DNA of 64,000 nucleotides. It comes from Sphagnum compactum. Taxonomy: Eukaryota; Bryophyta; Sphagnopsida; Sphagnales. How positions within the stretch are numbered: position 1 is the first letter of the stretch; each line of letters begins with the position of its first letter. Under the pieces are notes generated by a model that worked only from the letters and a program-made list of their open reading frames with translations, was not told where the DNA came from and did not search any database. Shown in pieces: positions 1-9,537 of the stretch. The position numbers and the translations under genes are program-made. Location: the NCBI GenBank assembly GCA_965153455.1, contig OZ234500.1:2294001-2358000 (forward strand). The letters run 5' to 3'.

Positions 1-510
1 CAACTTGATCAGAGGGAAAAAGTCCAGGAGCACTACACACTGGTCAAGCATTACCTTGGAGAGCCGCTCTTACTTGATGCGGCACAATGCGGTTCCTATG
101 CGCACCGGTTGCGCAATTGGTGGACCAACTTGGCACCACTCTCAGTTCTGCAGCTAGCTCTAAAATACACTATCAGAGACCCGAACCTGCAGGTTTCTCA
201 CATATTGGATGATCAAAGTTCTTGCCAACCAGTTACAAGGCAAGAGAAACCTCCTTGGTTTCCTGCGAATACAATAGGAAAACCAAGAGGTGCTTGGCCC
301 ACCTTTGTCTCCTTCCCTGGAGCACACGCCTTTCAGGGAGATGGACCAGGCTTGGTGTATCGTCATGCTTCAGCCACTTGGGATGAACCAAGCCCAGAAG
401 AAAGAGAAAGGGCTATGGGGTTCCAAACTGGCACTACTAGTCACACAAAGGTGATTAGATTGGAGCGTAACGCTCTGCTGGGGAGAAGCATGGACCTGAA
501 CTCCCTTACA
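1..510 (+). pseudogene. C-terminal part of a DNMT3/DRM-like cytosine-5 DNA methyltransferase domain in the retrotransposon polyprotein
   Basis: The frame is open from base 1. At 76-132 the translation reads DAAQCGSYAHRLRNWWTNL. This matches the DNMT3-class motif VIII layout: D-A, then A-H-R-x-R, then an aromatic pair and N-L. At 382-423 it reads DEPSPEERERAMGF and at 460-498 LERNALLGRSMDL. These match the end of the catalytic domain, where a '(E)R..GF' block is followed by 'R..LLGRS' (motif X). The N-terminal half with the SAM-binding FxGxG and catalytic PC motifs would lie before the window. Family knowledge: DNMT3/DRM enzymes methylate DNA de novo. Inference: the element carries or carried a methyltransferase, though activity cannot be judged from a partial domain. 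The alternative is chance similarity, which I think unlikely because two motif blocks occur in the correct order and at the right spacing. Confidence 0.72.
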
Positions 511-861
511 TGGTTGTTGGTAACCTGTGTACTCTTTCAAATGTACACAACACCAACACTGGCTCAATCAGCTTGTAGCTCTGACGATGCAACCACATGG
601 CACCCCGACCAAGTACACTTGCCTATCTTCAACACTCTACATTTCACTCTCAGTGTTGGGGGGGAGGAGGTACCATGTAATTTGACTCAAGTTATGTCTA
701 ATACACCTGGAGGTACATCAGCTTCTGGAGAAACAATTACAACCTTCTACGAATCTACGGAGTTGGATAACGGAGAACCCAATACACCAGGTTCTTCAAA
801 CACACTTTCCAACTCCATTCCATGTGTTTCCAACTACCCTTTTGTTATGGGGAACCAGCTC

Positions 862-1812
862 ACCAAGAAGGAGAGAGACCAGGTCACAGACTTGCTAATT
901 AAGTATGAGAATGTGTTCGCATTCTCAATGAAAGACTTAGGTAGGTGTAAGACCATGCAGTTCTCTATAGACCTTACAGATGAGACACCCGTCTATCGAA
1001 GGAGGCATAGGTTGAGCAAACATGAATGGGAATTGGTAGATGAAAGATGCAAAGAGCTCCATGAGGCCGGTTTCATTCAGCCATCAAGTTCTGATTTTGC
1101 AGCCGCTACAGTAATGCCAGCAAAGAAGGATTCAGCTGGATTATGGACTGAGAAAAGGATGTGCGGGGATTATAGGCCTTTGAACCTGGTTACACCTCAG
1201 GACAGGTACCCCATGCCCATCCCTGAAGAACTGTTTGATAGCATTGGAGACTCAAACATCTTCACAATTGTGGATCTGAGGCAAGGCTTCAACCAGATTG
1301 TGCTCGTTGCAAAGGATCGCAAGAAAACAGCATTCCATGGAGGCAACAAGTTGTGGGAATGGCTTGTGATGCCTTTTGGATTGAAGAATGCACCTGTCTT
1401 CTTTCAACGAGTCATGGACTAGGTTCTCGAAGGGGCAGATTTCTTGAAATGCTACATAGATGATGTCCTAGTGCATAGCAAGGGACTCCTACAGCACTTG
1501 GCTCATCTTGAGGAGTTATTCAAGAGGCTCCACGAAGTCAATATGAAGATCCATCCTAAAAAGTGTGAGTTTGTTGTCACCTCAGTAGTCTACCTTGGAC
1601 ACAGAATTTTGCCAAATGGTATTATGGCTCATTGGGCCAAAGTAGTAGCCATTTTGGAGATGCCCGATCCTACTGATGTTCACACTTTGAGGAGCTTCAT
1701 CGGACTATGTAATTACTACAGGATTTATGTCCAAGACTTCAGTACTATTGCTCATCCTCTCTATGCATTGTTAAAGAAGGATGTTGCTTGGACATGGAGT
1801 GAAGAGGCTTAG
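862..1812 (+). pseudogene. Ty3/gypsy reverse transcriptase, two in-frame stops
   Basis: The region contains the usual gypsy RT blocks: an LTKKE.. start, an intact DYRPLN block, FTIVDLRQGFNQI and PFGLKNAP. The catalytic YIDD box is at 1453-1464, and a LGH block and a LRSFIGLCNYYR connection segment follow. Both aspartates of YIDD are present. A TAG at 1420 follows VMD, and another TAG at 1810 follows SEEA at a position where gypsy elements usually have Gln (Q-x-A-F-x-x-L). The frame continues unchanged across both stops, so these are point nonsense mutations rather than exon ends. Confidence 0.95.
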
Positions 1813-2688
1813 GAAGCTTTCAACACACTCAAGGAAAAGCTTTCAGAGTTCCCCATTCTGAGAAGACCTGATTTCAGCAAGGTCTTCATTCTACACACTG
1901 ACTGGAGTGCTCTTGGTATTGGAGCTATTCTGGGCCAACTTGATGAGGAAGGCAAAGAATATGTTATTGCCTATGCATCTCGAAGCAACAACAAGGCTGA
2001 GAGCAACTACTTTTCATACGAGGGGGAGTGCCTTGCTGTTGTATGGGCCGTCATACATTTCAGGCCCTATCTTTATGGCACCAATTTCACTCTGTATACG
2101 GACCAGCAGCCTATCAAGTGGTTGATGACCAACGATAAGCTTACTGGTAAGTTAGCTCGTTGGGCGCTTATACTTCAAGAGTATGAGTTCAAGGTTATTC
2201 ACCGACCTGGTATTACACATCAGAATGCGGATACCATGTCACGAAGACCCCTCACTACCTCTGAAGATTTTTCAGAAGCCAGGCAAGATTTTGACCAGAT
2301 CCCAGCAATACATATATCTGAGGCATCTAGTTATCTTGCATTACTGCAATGTAACCTGGTTGAGCATCCCATTTTGGATATATGGGAGGACTTGGACACT
2401 CTGAAGTTTCTTCAGCATGGGGAATACCCTCCCCAAGTTACATCAAGTCAGCGGGATCGCATACAACAACGATCCAAATGCTACTCATGGAAGGACAATC
2501 ACCTCGTCCGATGCTTACCACAAGGCGACAGAGTGGTTCCACCACCGCATGAACGGCTTGGTCTTATTCAGAAGGTACACTCGGAGCTTGGACACTTTGG
2601 AGTTAAGCGTACTTATAGCCTTCTCATTCCTCATTACCATTGGAGAGGTATGTATGTTCAAGTCCGGGACGTCATTGCTAGGTGTGAA
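1813..2688 (+). pseudogene. Ty3/gypsy RNase H and start of integrase (HHCC zinc finger)
   Basis: RNase H follows RT in frame. The first catalytic Asp is at about 1900 (HTDWSALGIGAIL), the Glu is in YEGECLAVVWAV and the second Asp is in YTDQQPIKWL. The tether continues to a typical LARWALILQEY..VIHRPG block. The integrase zinc finger begins at 2578 (H-S-E-L-G-H) and ends with R-C-E at 2680-2688. The next codon is TAA (2689), and a Cys codon follows at 2692, so the C-x-x-C pair brackets the stop. All key residues are kept. Confidence 0.92.
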
Positions 2689-2691
2689 TAA

Positions 2692-3609
2692 TGTGATAGA
2701 GTGAGAGCTTCCTTCTCCTCTCGACAGCTCACCCTTTCTCCACTACCTATTCAGGGCATGTTCTATCGCTGGTCATGTGATTTAACTGGAGAATTACCAC
2801 AGACCTCCAGGGGTAATGTCTACATCATGATTATGATTGAGCATTTTTCAAAGTGGGTCGAACTTGTTGCGCTACCAGACAAGTCATCACACAGCACTAG
2901 CCAGGCTTTCTTACAACAGGTTCTAAGTAGGTTTGGGGCTTGTGCTGAGTGCCTTACTGATCAAGGATCAGAATTCAGGGGAGAATTCCAAGACCTACTT
3001 GACCATGCTCTCATTGACCATCGTCGGACTTCAAGAGATCATCCCCAAGCTGATGGCCTTGCAGAAAGGATGGTTCAAACATGCAAGAAGGGACTTCGGA
3101 AGATTTGCCTCACTAAGAACAAAGAGGATTGGGACCTGGCCTTCCCCTACATCGCCATGGGTTACAGGATGTCCAAACACGCCTCTTTATCTCATTTCTC
3201 CCCTTACTTTTTACTTTTTGGGAGACATCCCATTCCACCCTCTTCCATTGCTGCTCAAATGGACCAAGTTGTGGACTTGGACTCCCCAACCATTTGGGCT
3301 AAGGTCATTGCATAAAGGGCCGCTCTATTCAGGATGGTTATGCCCATGGCCATGGAAAACCTGTCCATTGCATAACATCGAGACACCTTACGGTATGCAC
3401 ACACACGAGGTGGCAGTTACAAACCTAAGGTGAGATAATTTGATGTTGGTGATTTTGTGTATCTTCAGCGACAACCTAATGATACTTTAGACACTTCTTC
3501 CGGTCGCACTATCTTGAGGATTAAGGCGATCAGGCCTTCAGGTGTGTTGGAGCTATAAGGAGCTGACGGACGCACAATTCGGGATCATTCCAAAAATTGT
3601 GCGCCTTGC
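2692..3609 (+). pseudogene. Ty3/gypsy integrase core and C-terminal domain, four in-frame TAA codons
   Basis: The catalytic D-D-E triad is intact: Asp at 2779 (WSCDLTG), Asp at 2959 (LTDQGSEF) and Glu at 3064 (DGLAERMVQ). The frame stays open to TAA at 3313 and continues after it. Further TAA codons lie at 3373 (in the A-x-H-R-D block), 3436 (before FDVGDFVYL, the GD.V.L part of the GPY/F region) and 3556 (after LEL). In at least three of these the family context favours Gln at the stop. No frameshift is seen. Confidence 0.9.
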
Positions 3610-3825
3610 CACTTGCTAAACTTGGACCCTACCATCATCACGTCGACTTGGATTCCTCCACTTGATTATCCATGTCAGGTATGTCAGAGGACGGACGATG
3701 CTGATCAGATGCTACTTTGCGACAACTGTAATGGTGGATACCATCTCTTCTGCCTCAAGCCGGACCTCACTCAAGTTCCTGTTGGCAATTGGTACTGTTC
3801 ATCATGTTTTCCTACAGCACCTTGA
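3610..3825 (+). pseudogene. PHD finger at the C-terminus of the gypsy integrase
   Basis: A complete Cys4-His-Cys3 PHD finger is encoded in the polyprotein frame. Zinc ligands are Cys at 3673, 3682, 3718 and 3727, His at 3742, and Cys at 3751, 3796 and 3805. The spacing and the LLCDNC, YHLFCL and VPVGNWYCSSC blocks are typical of PHD fingers that bind histone H3 tails. A TGA stop follows at 3823. In many plant gypsy elements (chromoviruses) a chromodomain occupies this place and guides integration. Here a PHD finger probably has that role, which is inference. The layout resembles the KDM5/BAZ2-like group more than the H3K4me3 readers, but I cannot assign a ligand from sequence alone. Confidence 0.9.
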
Positions 3826-3856
3826 TTCCTACTCAAACCATGCCATGCTTTTCCCG

Positions 3857-3875
3857 GCTCAGGTCTGGGGGGGGA
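3857..3875 (+). other. Polypurine tract of the gypsy element
   Basis: A G-rich run containing eight consecutive G bases (3867-3874) lies immediately upstream of the repeated LTR sequence. This is where plus-strand priming occurs in LTR retrotransposons. It fixes the left edge of the LTR to about 3876-3880. Confidence 0.8.
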
Positions 3876-4055
3876 TACATGAGAATTTCATCTCAGCCTC
3901 ACTTGTGCATTGTATATATATGTGTGCATGCATCTCTTTTTAGTTGATTGGTTTATACATTTGACTAGCTTTAATCTTTTTGTTTAGTAAGATTTACTCC
4001 GTATTTACATCCTTACGACACTGTACGTCACGACACTACACGTCACGACAGCTGT

Positions 4056-4100
4056 CATGCCCGTACATGGCCTCATACATGATGGCCAGTTACGGGCATG
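4056..4100 (+). repeat. Inverted repeat (hairpin) in the LTR U3 region
   Basis: CATGCCCGTA at 4056-4065 is perfectly complementary to TACGGGCATG at 4091-4100. The 25-nt loop has further partial pairing (GGCC with GGCC). It sits about 80 bp upstream of the TATA box. A regulatory role is possible but unproven. Confidence 0.7.
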
Positions 4101-4177
4101 CCCATGTGTGTTTTAGGGTTGATGTACAGTCTTAGGCGACTGTACGCCATTAGATACTTAGGGTTTGTTGACGACGG

Positions 4178-4185
4178 TATAAAAG
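4178..4185 (+). promoter_or_regulatory. TATA box of the LTR promoter
   Basis: TATAAAAG lies at the expected place in the LTR, about 300 bp from its start and 150 bp from its end. Element transcription would start about 30 bp downstream, marking the U3/R boundary near 4210. Confidence 0.65.
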
Positions 4186-4337
4186 GTCCAAACCTTTCTT
4201 TCTCCTTTAGTTTTTCTAGAATTCCTTTGTCAGGAGTTTTCTCCATCATAAGCTAGGATTTCTAGATGCTCACGGCGGCCATTGCACGACCACCGTCTAC
4301 ATACACTTCATTTCTTTCTTGCTTTGCATCTCAATCA

Positions 4338-4512
4338 TACATGAGAATTTCATCTCAGCCTCACTTGTGCATTGTATATATATGTGTGCATGCATCTCTT
4401 TTTAGTTGATTGGTTTATACATTTGACTAGCTTTAATCTTTTTGTTTAGTAAGATTTACTCCGTATTTACATCCTTATGACACTATACGTCACGACACTA
4501 CACGTCATGACA
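4338..4512 (+). repeat. Tandem partial second LTR copy
   Basis: Bases 4337-4512 repeat 3875-4050 without any gap. I count three differences in 176 positions, all clustered near the right end (ACG to ATG, CTG to CTA, ACG to ATG). All three are transitions readable as C-to-T on one strand or the other. The copy stops abruptly at 4512 where unrelated older sequence begins, so it is a truncated LTR placed head-to-tail with the complete one. Confidence 0.9.
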
Positions 4513-4740
4513 TACTGGAACATTGATGTCAATCATGGCCACAAGAATGGTCCAGGAAATCATATAATTCATCGTCCCATTTGATCCCGTATAATGCCTC
4601 AAAATGATCTTATATAGATGCATTATACTATATGATCATAGTTACTAAATGATATAATGCATCTAGTTATGGGATTAAAATCCTACAAGACTACATCAAG
4701 AGTTGTAACTTAAGCGCTTGGTAGGATAAATGAGATTGTA

Positions 4741-6290
4741 ATAAAAGTTGGAAACATCCAATGCCTGATGACTTTTATGATTATGGATACTAACAGCTAT
4801 GACCTATTGCTTGGATTGGATTTCTTGATTAAAATCAAAGTTGTAGTGTATATGGAAAAGGGCGCCATCCAAGTGAGACAAGGACCTGGAAACAATCTCC
4901 AAATTTTACCATTGAATAATGGTCAATATGATGTAGGTTGTTAAGAATCAAACACAACATGCTATTATGGAAAGTCTAAAGAAAGAACTTCAACATACAA
5001 CAATCAATAATAAGATATCATTATCTGATGATGATGAAAATCAGAATAATTCTAAGAACAACAAGGATGCATATAATGATGAAGATCATATGTGGAACCT
5101 TTGTACGTTCACTCAGACAGTAGATATGACTCAACATGAGGGAATTACTTTGCTGGAAGAAATGGGTGATGATGGAATGGAAGCAATGGTTAAACTAGAA
5201 GGGCCAACTCAAATCATCAATCTATTGATTGAGAACCAAGTTGACAACATTGTGTTTGGAAAAAGTTGTGTAATTCTAATGATCTAGAAGACTAACTATG
5301 GTGTGCTACAATAGAGGAAGAAAAAAACTAGGAATGAAATATTCTTCAATTTATAGTAGTAGGATTGCATGAGAATGTTTCAATCAAGGACACAAGGAAT
5401 GGTGAGGCATAAATAAAACGTTCCCCATTGGTTAATACTAATTATGGAAGAAAATTTGTTGGGAAGAAATTAAATAAAAAATCGATATGGATCCCACCTT
5501 TGACCATGAAAAGGGTAAGTAGCTATGGCAATTATTGGACCAATTTCAGGATGTTTTTGCCTAGAATAAAGGAGAGCTAAGTTGCTACAATATTGGTGAA
5601 CACACTATTGGCACATAAGGATTTTTGCCTTGTCACACTACCCCAAGTAGATTATCTTTTTGGGAAGAGTTGGAAGTGAAATGTCAGATAGAGATCTTGG
5701 TTTCCTTAGGAGAAGCCAAAGCACATCTAAATATGCATGTAGAATGACGTTTCCTATAAAGAAAGATGACAATCAATGGTTCTATGAGGATTACCGTCCA
5801 TTGAATCAACATACCAGAAGGGATGCATTCTTGATGCCTTTAGTTGTTGATGTTCTTACGAAGTTGGGAAGATCCCAATGCTTTTCTGCTTTTAATTTGT
5901 AGTTTAGATTCTAGCAAGTAAAGATGCTGCTAAAAGATGTGAAGAAGACTGCATTAATTGCCAAATCTAGTCTCTTTGATTGGAATGTTATGCTTTTCAA
6001 CATGAAGAACGTAACCAACATTTTTTCAAGAACCATACTAAGTTTAAAAGAAGTATATGGACAAATTCTTGAACGTTTTTGTTGACAACTTGAATATACA
6101 CAACACAACTTAGGAGGCTCACTTGCAACATCTAAAGTTTGTGTTGCTAAGTTAAGGGAGTAAACCTAAAACTGAACCGTAACAAATGCGAATTTGCTAA
6201 AACAAGCATCAAGATTTTAGGACATGTTGTGAGTACGGAAGGCACGCAACTTGATCAAAGAAAGATTAAGCACAACATTTACTAAAAAAA
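4741..6290 (+). pseudogene. Decayed second Ty3/gypsy remnant (protease to RT)
   Basis: Translation of 4747-4935 gives the C-terminal part of a gypsy retropepsin, including SYDLLLGLDFL and a following IQVRQGPGNN block. An acidic linker occurs at 4967-5287. RT blocks are found at 5735-5902 (IKKDD..W, DYRPLNQHT, a degraded LG.S.CFSAFNL) and at about 6060-6100, where the YVDD box is degraded to FVDN (second Asp lost). At 6130-6270 is a LNRNKCEFAKTSIKILGH-like block. Frames change and stops are many, so it is much older than the element at 1-4337 and belongs to a different gypsy lineage. Confidence 0.8.
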
Positions 6291-7740
6291 TTGTTCGAAA
6301 TAAACATAACATTTCTTTAGGTGGTTGTTTGCAATCATAATGTTTACAAAACTTTATGTATTGCAGGGCCTCCCAAACCATCACATCATGTTTATCTCTC
6401 CCCTCTGTTTTTTGGGTCAGTCCTATTTACCCTGGCCATTTTCTTTTTTCCATTCTCTCAATAGGCTTCACGAACCACTCCACTTCAACTTATTTCTCAA
6501 TGGACATCTCACCCTACTCACCCTACCCAATACACGCAACAATTTAGATAGCTACCTTGGATTGTAGCTCCTTTGGTCAGTAGTAGGAACATATAGAGGC
6601 ACATATGGGAAACCAATAAGAGAAATTTGCTAAATTTTGATAACATATTTGGGAACAAATCAATAATTGAGCAAATTGAACAAAATCACTTCTGATATGC
6701 CACTTGATGGTTGGTAGTTCATTAATTGTGCTTATAGACTTTGGTTGCAAAACAAGGGGCTTTAGTCCATTCTTATGCATAATTTGGACCAGACTTTTGT
6801 CCTTTCATTTGCCTTCTCATTTTCCTCTTTGTTGCCATGTTTCATTACAATAAACTTGGGCAGGTTTTTTTTGTCAACAAACAAAAAAACCAGGGAGTTT
6901 ATCCTTCGAGATATGTGTTGTGTTGGGGCATTCCTTGAAAACCTGCTGTTTCAAGGACATCCAGCAAAAAACAGGATTTTTGGGGTACAAATATCAGGTT
7001 CTAAGTGGTAAGAATAAATCGGAGCTGAATGTATTTAGTGTCTGGCAGAGGGTTTTTTCTCTCTCAATTTTGTGATGTAGCTGAAGTGACAATCATCCAC
7101 GAGATGATTTAGCCAGATTTGGCTACATACCAGAAAGTAGAAAAAAACCAGAATCTTTCTATATTCCTGGAACCTATCATAAAATTCTGGTGATTTGAAA
7201 AAAAAATTTCCTAAAAAAACACTGATCTGGTATATAGTTGGGGGGCCTGGTATAAACTATTAACTATAAGCCTGGGTATCAACCACCAGACCAGCCTAGC
7301 CCTTAGGGCTGGGATACCAGCTGGATACTAAGACCAGACATTTCTAGGGTTTCAAGGATGTGAGTAGAGAGAGCTGACAAGTCTGGAATTTGGGTTTAGA
7401 AACTAGTCTTTGTAACTCCATGCAGCCAAGCGTCCTCCTCTCTTGTCGTGTATGACTCTGAAGGTGTAATCTTGTCGCACATGAGTAGGAAGCTGTAATT
7501 GTTTTATTTTGTGAACTATGGTGGCCCTTTCCTTATGGCTACTTGTTTGTCAGTCTATTTTGAACAAGACAGTCTTAGCATGGCAGTATATGTTGTGACT
7601 CATATTAACTAGTTGCGGGGACCTTGCAAATTCACTTCATTTTCTTTTGTGATGGGCATCTTAGATTGGCCCCATCACCCCTGCCCCCCCAAAAAAAATT
7701 TAATAATAATAAAATCAACCTTCGGACAGTCTCAAAATAG
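6291..7740. other. Spacer without recognised gene
   Basis: I see no convincing coding potential here. A weak member of the 'AGCCAAATTTGGCT' repeat family occurs near 7105-7140 (GCCAGATTTGGCTACA). The repeated words CTGGTAT/ATACCAG around 7230-7330 suggest old transposon debris. Short open frames at 6325-6567 and 6775-7011 show no family I recognise. Confidence 0.5.
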
Positions 7741-8045
7741 ATATGTTGTAATCTCCCCCTTTTGAGCTACAAGAGTAGAACTTAGGACAAAGGATACGGG
7801 ATAAAGTGAGGAGCTATTTTGAGAACATGTTGAGGTTTTGAGCTACAAGAGTAGAACTTAGGACAAAGGATATGGGATAAAGTGTGGAGCTATTTTGGGA
7901 ACATGTTGAGGTACATATTGGGAACTTGATGGGAACACCATGGGGACAACAAAATTCCAACACCCCTCTCACCACCCTCCCCCAAAAGAAACAAATCCTT
8001 GAGCCCCCTGGGTGCATGCTGCATCACCTCATTGGCTGCAAATTT
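7741..8045. repeat. Member of a dispersed repeat family ('GGGATAAA...GAACATGTTG')
   Basis: The sequence shares an order of words with 31880-32200 and 32460-32600: GGGATAAA, then GTGCTAT or GAGCTAT, several GGGAAC-type words, a C-rich stretch and CATTGGCTGCA. The three copies are diverged and none encodes an obvious protein, so a non-autonomous transposon or LTR fragment is likely. Confidence 0.5.
7761..7912. repeat. 76-bp tandem duplication
   Basis: TTTGAGCTACAAGAGTAGAA begins at 7761 and again at 7837. The two 76-bp units differ at only a few positions (for example GATACGGG versus GATATGGG), so the duplication is recent relative to the surrounding family member. Confidence 0.9.
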
Positions 8046-9321
8046 GTTTATGCCTAGCTGTGTTCTTTGCCATTTTTAGCGTAGGCTAATGGTAGGCCAT
8101 GAACTACAGTTGTATATTGTGTTTATTTGTGCCACATAAACACAATATAAATTCACGGTGATTATTTAGTTTAAACTGGTATATAATATCTAGCTGCTAC
8201 CTGATACCCATTTCTTTTTTGGTATTTCATTTCTAAAGAGACATTTTTGTCATGACCAGACTGACATCAGACCAACAAAGGTTACAATATACAACCCCGT
8301 CCATTTCAGCACATACCAGTTAAAACCTCTTTTTTTTTTCCATCTTTTTTCTTTCACCCGGCCAGACCTTTTGTGAATTATTTTGTGCCAAACATCATCA
8401 GACAATAGTACGGAACACAATATATAACTGCTACTTGGGAGGAGTTCCTTTTTGGTATTTCATTTCTAAACAGACAAACGTATCAAGACCAGACTAGTAG
8501 TTTGTAATATACTTGATACCAGACCAACAAAGGTTGCAAGTTTCAGACCCTGTCCAAAACAAAAATATGACAATATAGGTGAACAAGTACAAGTATAAAC
8601 AGAAAAAAGTTGGAAAAAGTCCGTATGCAAATGGAATGAATGGAGCTAAATGCACTGCACCTCGTCTTTATATTTATTTATAAACAAAGGGAAGAAAACA
8701 AGCTGAAAGAAGGGACCAAAAAGGACCACCGACCAAAGTTGTCCATCTGCCAAAAAGAATGAGCAAAGCAAGTGTAGTTTGAGCCCAGACAGTAGTAGTA
8801 GGCCAGGCCTAAGGATTTGTCAAACATAATGAATACAGACTAGGCAAGTGCATGATCACAGAGTGCTTGAACTGAACTAGGTACAACAACTCATGGGCAA
8901 CATTGGATACGTTTGCAGTGTGATATTGAGCTCAAAGTTATGAGGCATTATTGTAGAGCCATCAAAGGACTACAACAACATCAGTGACAAATCTATTTAC
9001 AGTAATCACTTTTGCCAACTATGAGTTCACAGCAAGTGTCATAAATTAAAGTTGGGAATATTAGATCAACTCCTGGGGTTCCCACTAGTCTCTTGTTGTC
9101 AATCCAAGGGTTTGGTTTATTTGGTTGTAGCCTTTTGAGAGGAAATGTGTTGATTAGAATCCATGAAATGGGGTTTTTAACTTGGCCGTCTACTATATAC
9201 CACATGTTCAAAGACATCCCTTCATATGAAACTCATTGCATCAAAAGAAAGGTCCTTCGATAGATTTTCTTAGAAATCTCAAATTGCGTCAAAAAATCTA
9301 TTGATTTCTTATGACCATTGT
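8046..9321. other. Spacer without recognised gene
   Basis: Two partly repeated stretches (8215-8300 and 8450-8540) share CCTTTTTGGTATTTCATTTCTAAA-like text, followed by 'GACCAGACT' and 'CAGACCAACAAAGGTT'. These are diverged direct repeats about 240 bp apart. No gene is recognised. Confidence 0.45.
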
Positions 9322-9537
9322 GATTTGGGCTATTGTATTGTTTCCTCTTAATCATACCTACTTTGATGCACACAATTTTCCTTCAGCTTACATGAGATAC
9401 TCTTCATGTGAAGATGTTGTTGTGTTGTCAATTTGAGCTGTCGAATTATCTCCTCTTAGTCATACCTATTTTGATGCAGACAATTTTCCTTCAGCTTACA
9501 TCTCATGCTCCTTATGTAAAATTGTTGATGTGTTGTC
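9322..9537. repeat. 108-bp tandem duplication
   Basis: CCTCTTAATCATACCTACTT at 9344 recurs as CCTCTTAGTCATACCTATTT at 9452. Both units contain GATGCA(C/G)ACAATTTTCC and TTCAGCTTACAT and end in a TTGTTG.TGTGTTGTCAA block. They are diverged by substitutions and one small indel. Confidence 0.85.

Larger units (their letters stand above)
1..4337 (+). mobile_element. Ty3/gypsy LTR retrotransposon with methyltransferase and PHD modules, 5' part outside window
   Basis: One reading frame (frame 1) runs from the window edge to a natural TGA at 3823-3825. In order it carries a cytosine-methyltransferase C-terminus, a low-complexity linker, reverse transcriptase, RNase H, integrase and a PHD finger. 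A G-rich polypurine tract and a TATA-bearing LTR follow. The order RT-RNase H-integrase is diagnostic of Ty3/gypsy. The frame has no indel over 3.8 kb but is interrupted at 1420, 1810, 2689, 3313, 3373, 3436 and 3556 by TAG or TAA, so this copy cannot make its polyprotein. Gag, protease, primer-binding site and 5' LTR are not visible. I see no DTG/DSG protease motif between the methyltransferase and the RT, so protease presumably lies further upstream. Confidence 0.93.
3876..4337 (+). repeat. 3' LTR of the gypsy element
   Basis: The LTR begins just after the polypurine tract (TACATGAGAATTTC or, with the canonical TG, at 3880). It ends at ...TCTCAATCA (4337), just before its first 175 bp start again. 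It contains an inverted repeat in U3, repeated CGTCACGACA words (4025-4050) and a TATAAAAG box, so U3 and R can be roughly placed. The matching 5' LTR is outside the window, so the exact edges are uncertain by about 4 bp. Confidence 0.8.

Noticed and set aside
511-861. Aspartic protease between methyltransferase and RT
   Set aside because: The segment is low-complexity (Thr/Ser/Asn-rich) and lacks a D-T/S-G motif and the ILG-type C-terminal block.
1420-3558. TAA/TAG read as Gln (altered genetic code) in the gypsy frame
   Set aside because: CLASP ends at TAA exactly where the family ends and the other genes use normal stops, so the host code is standard. Nonsense mutation explains the pattern better.
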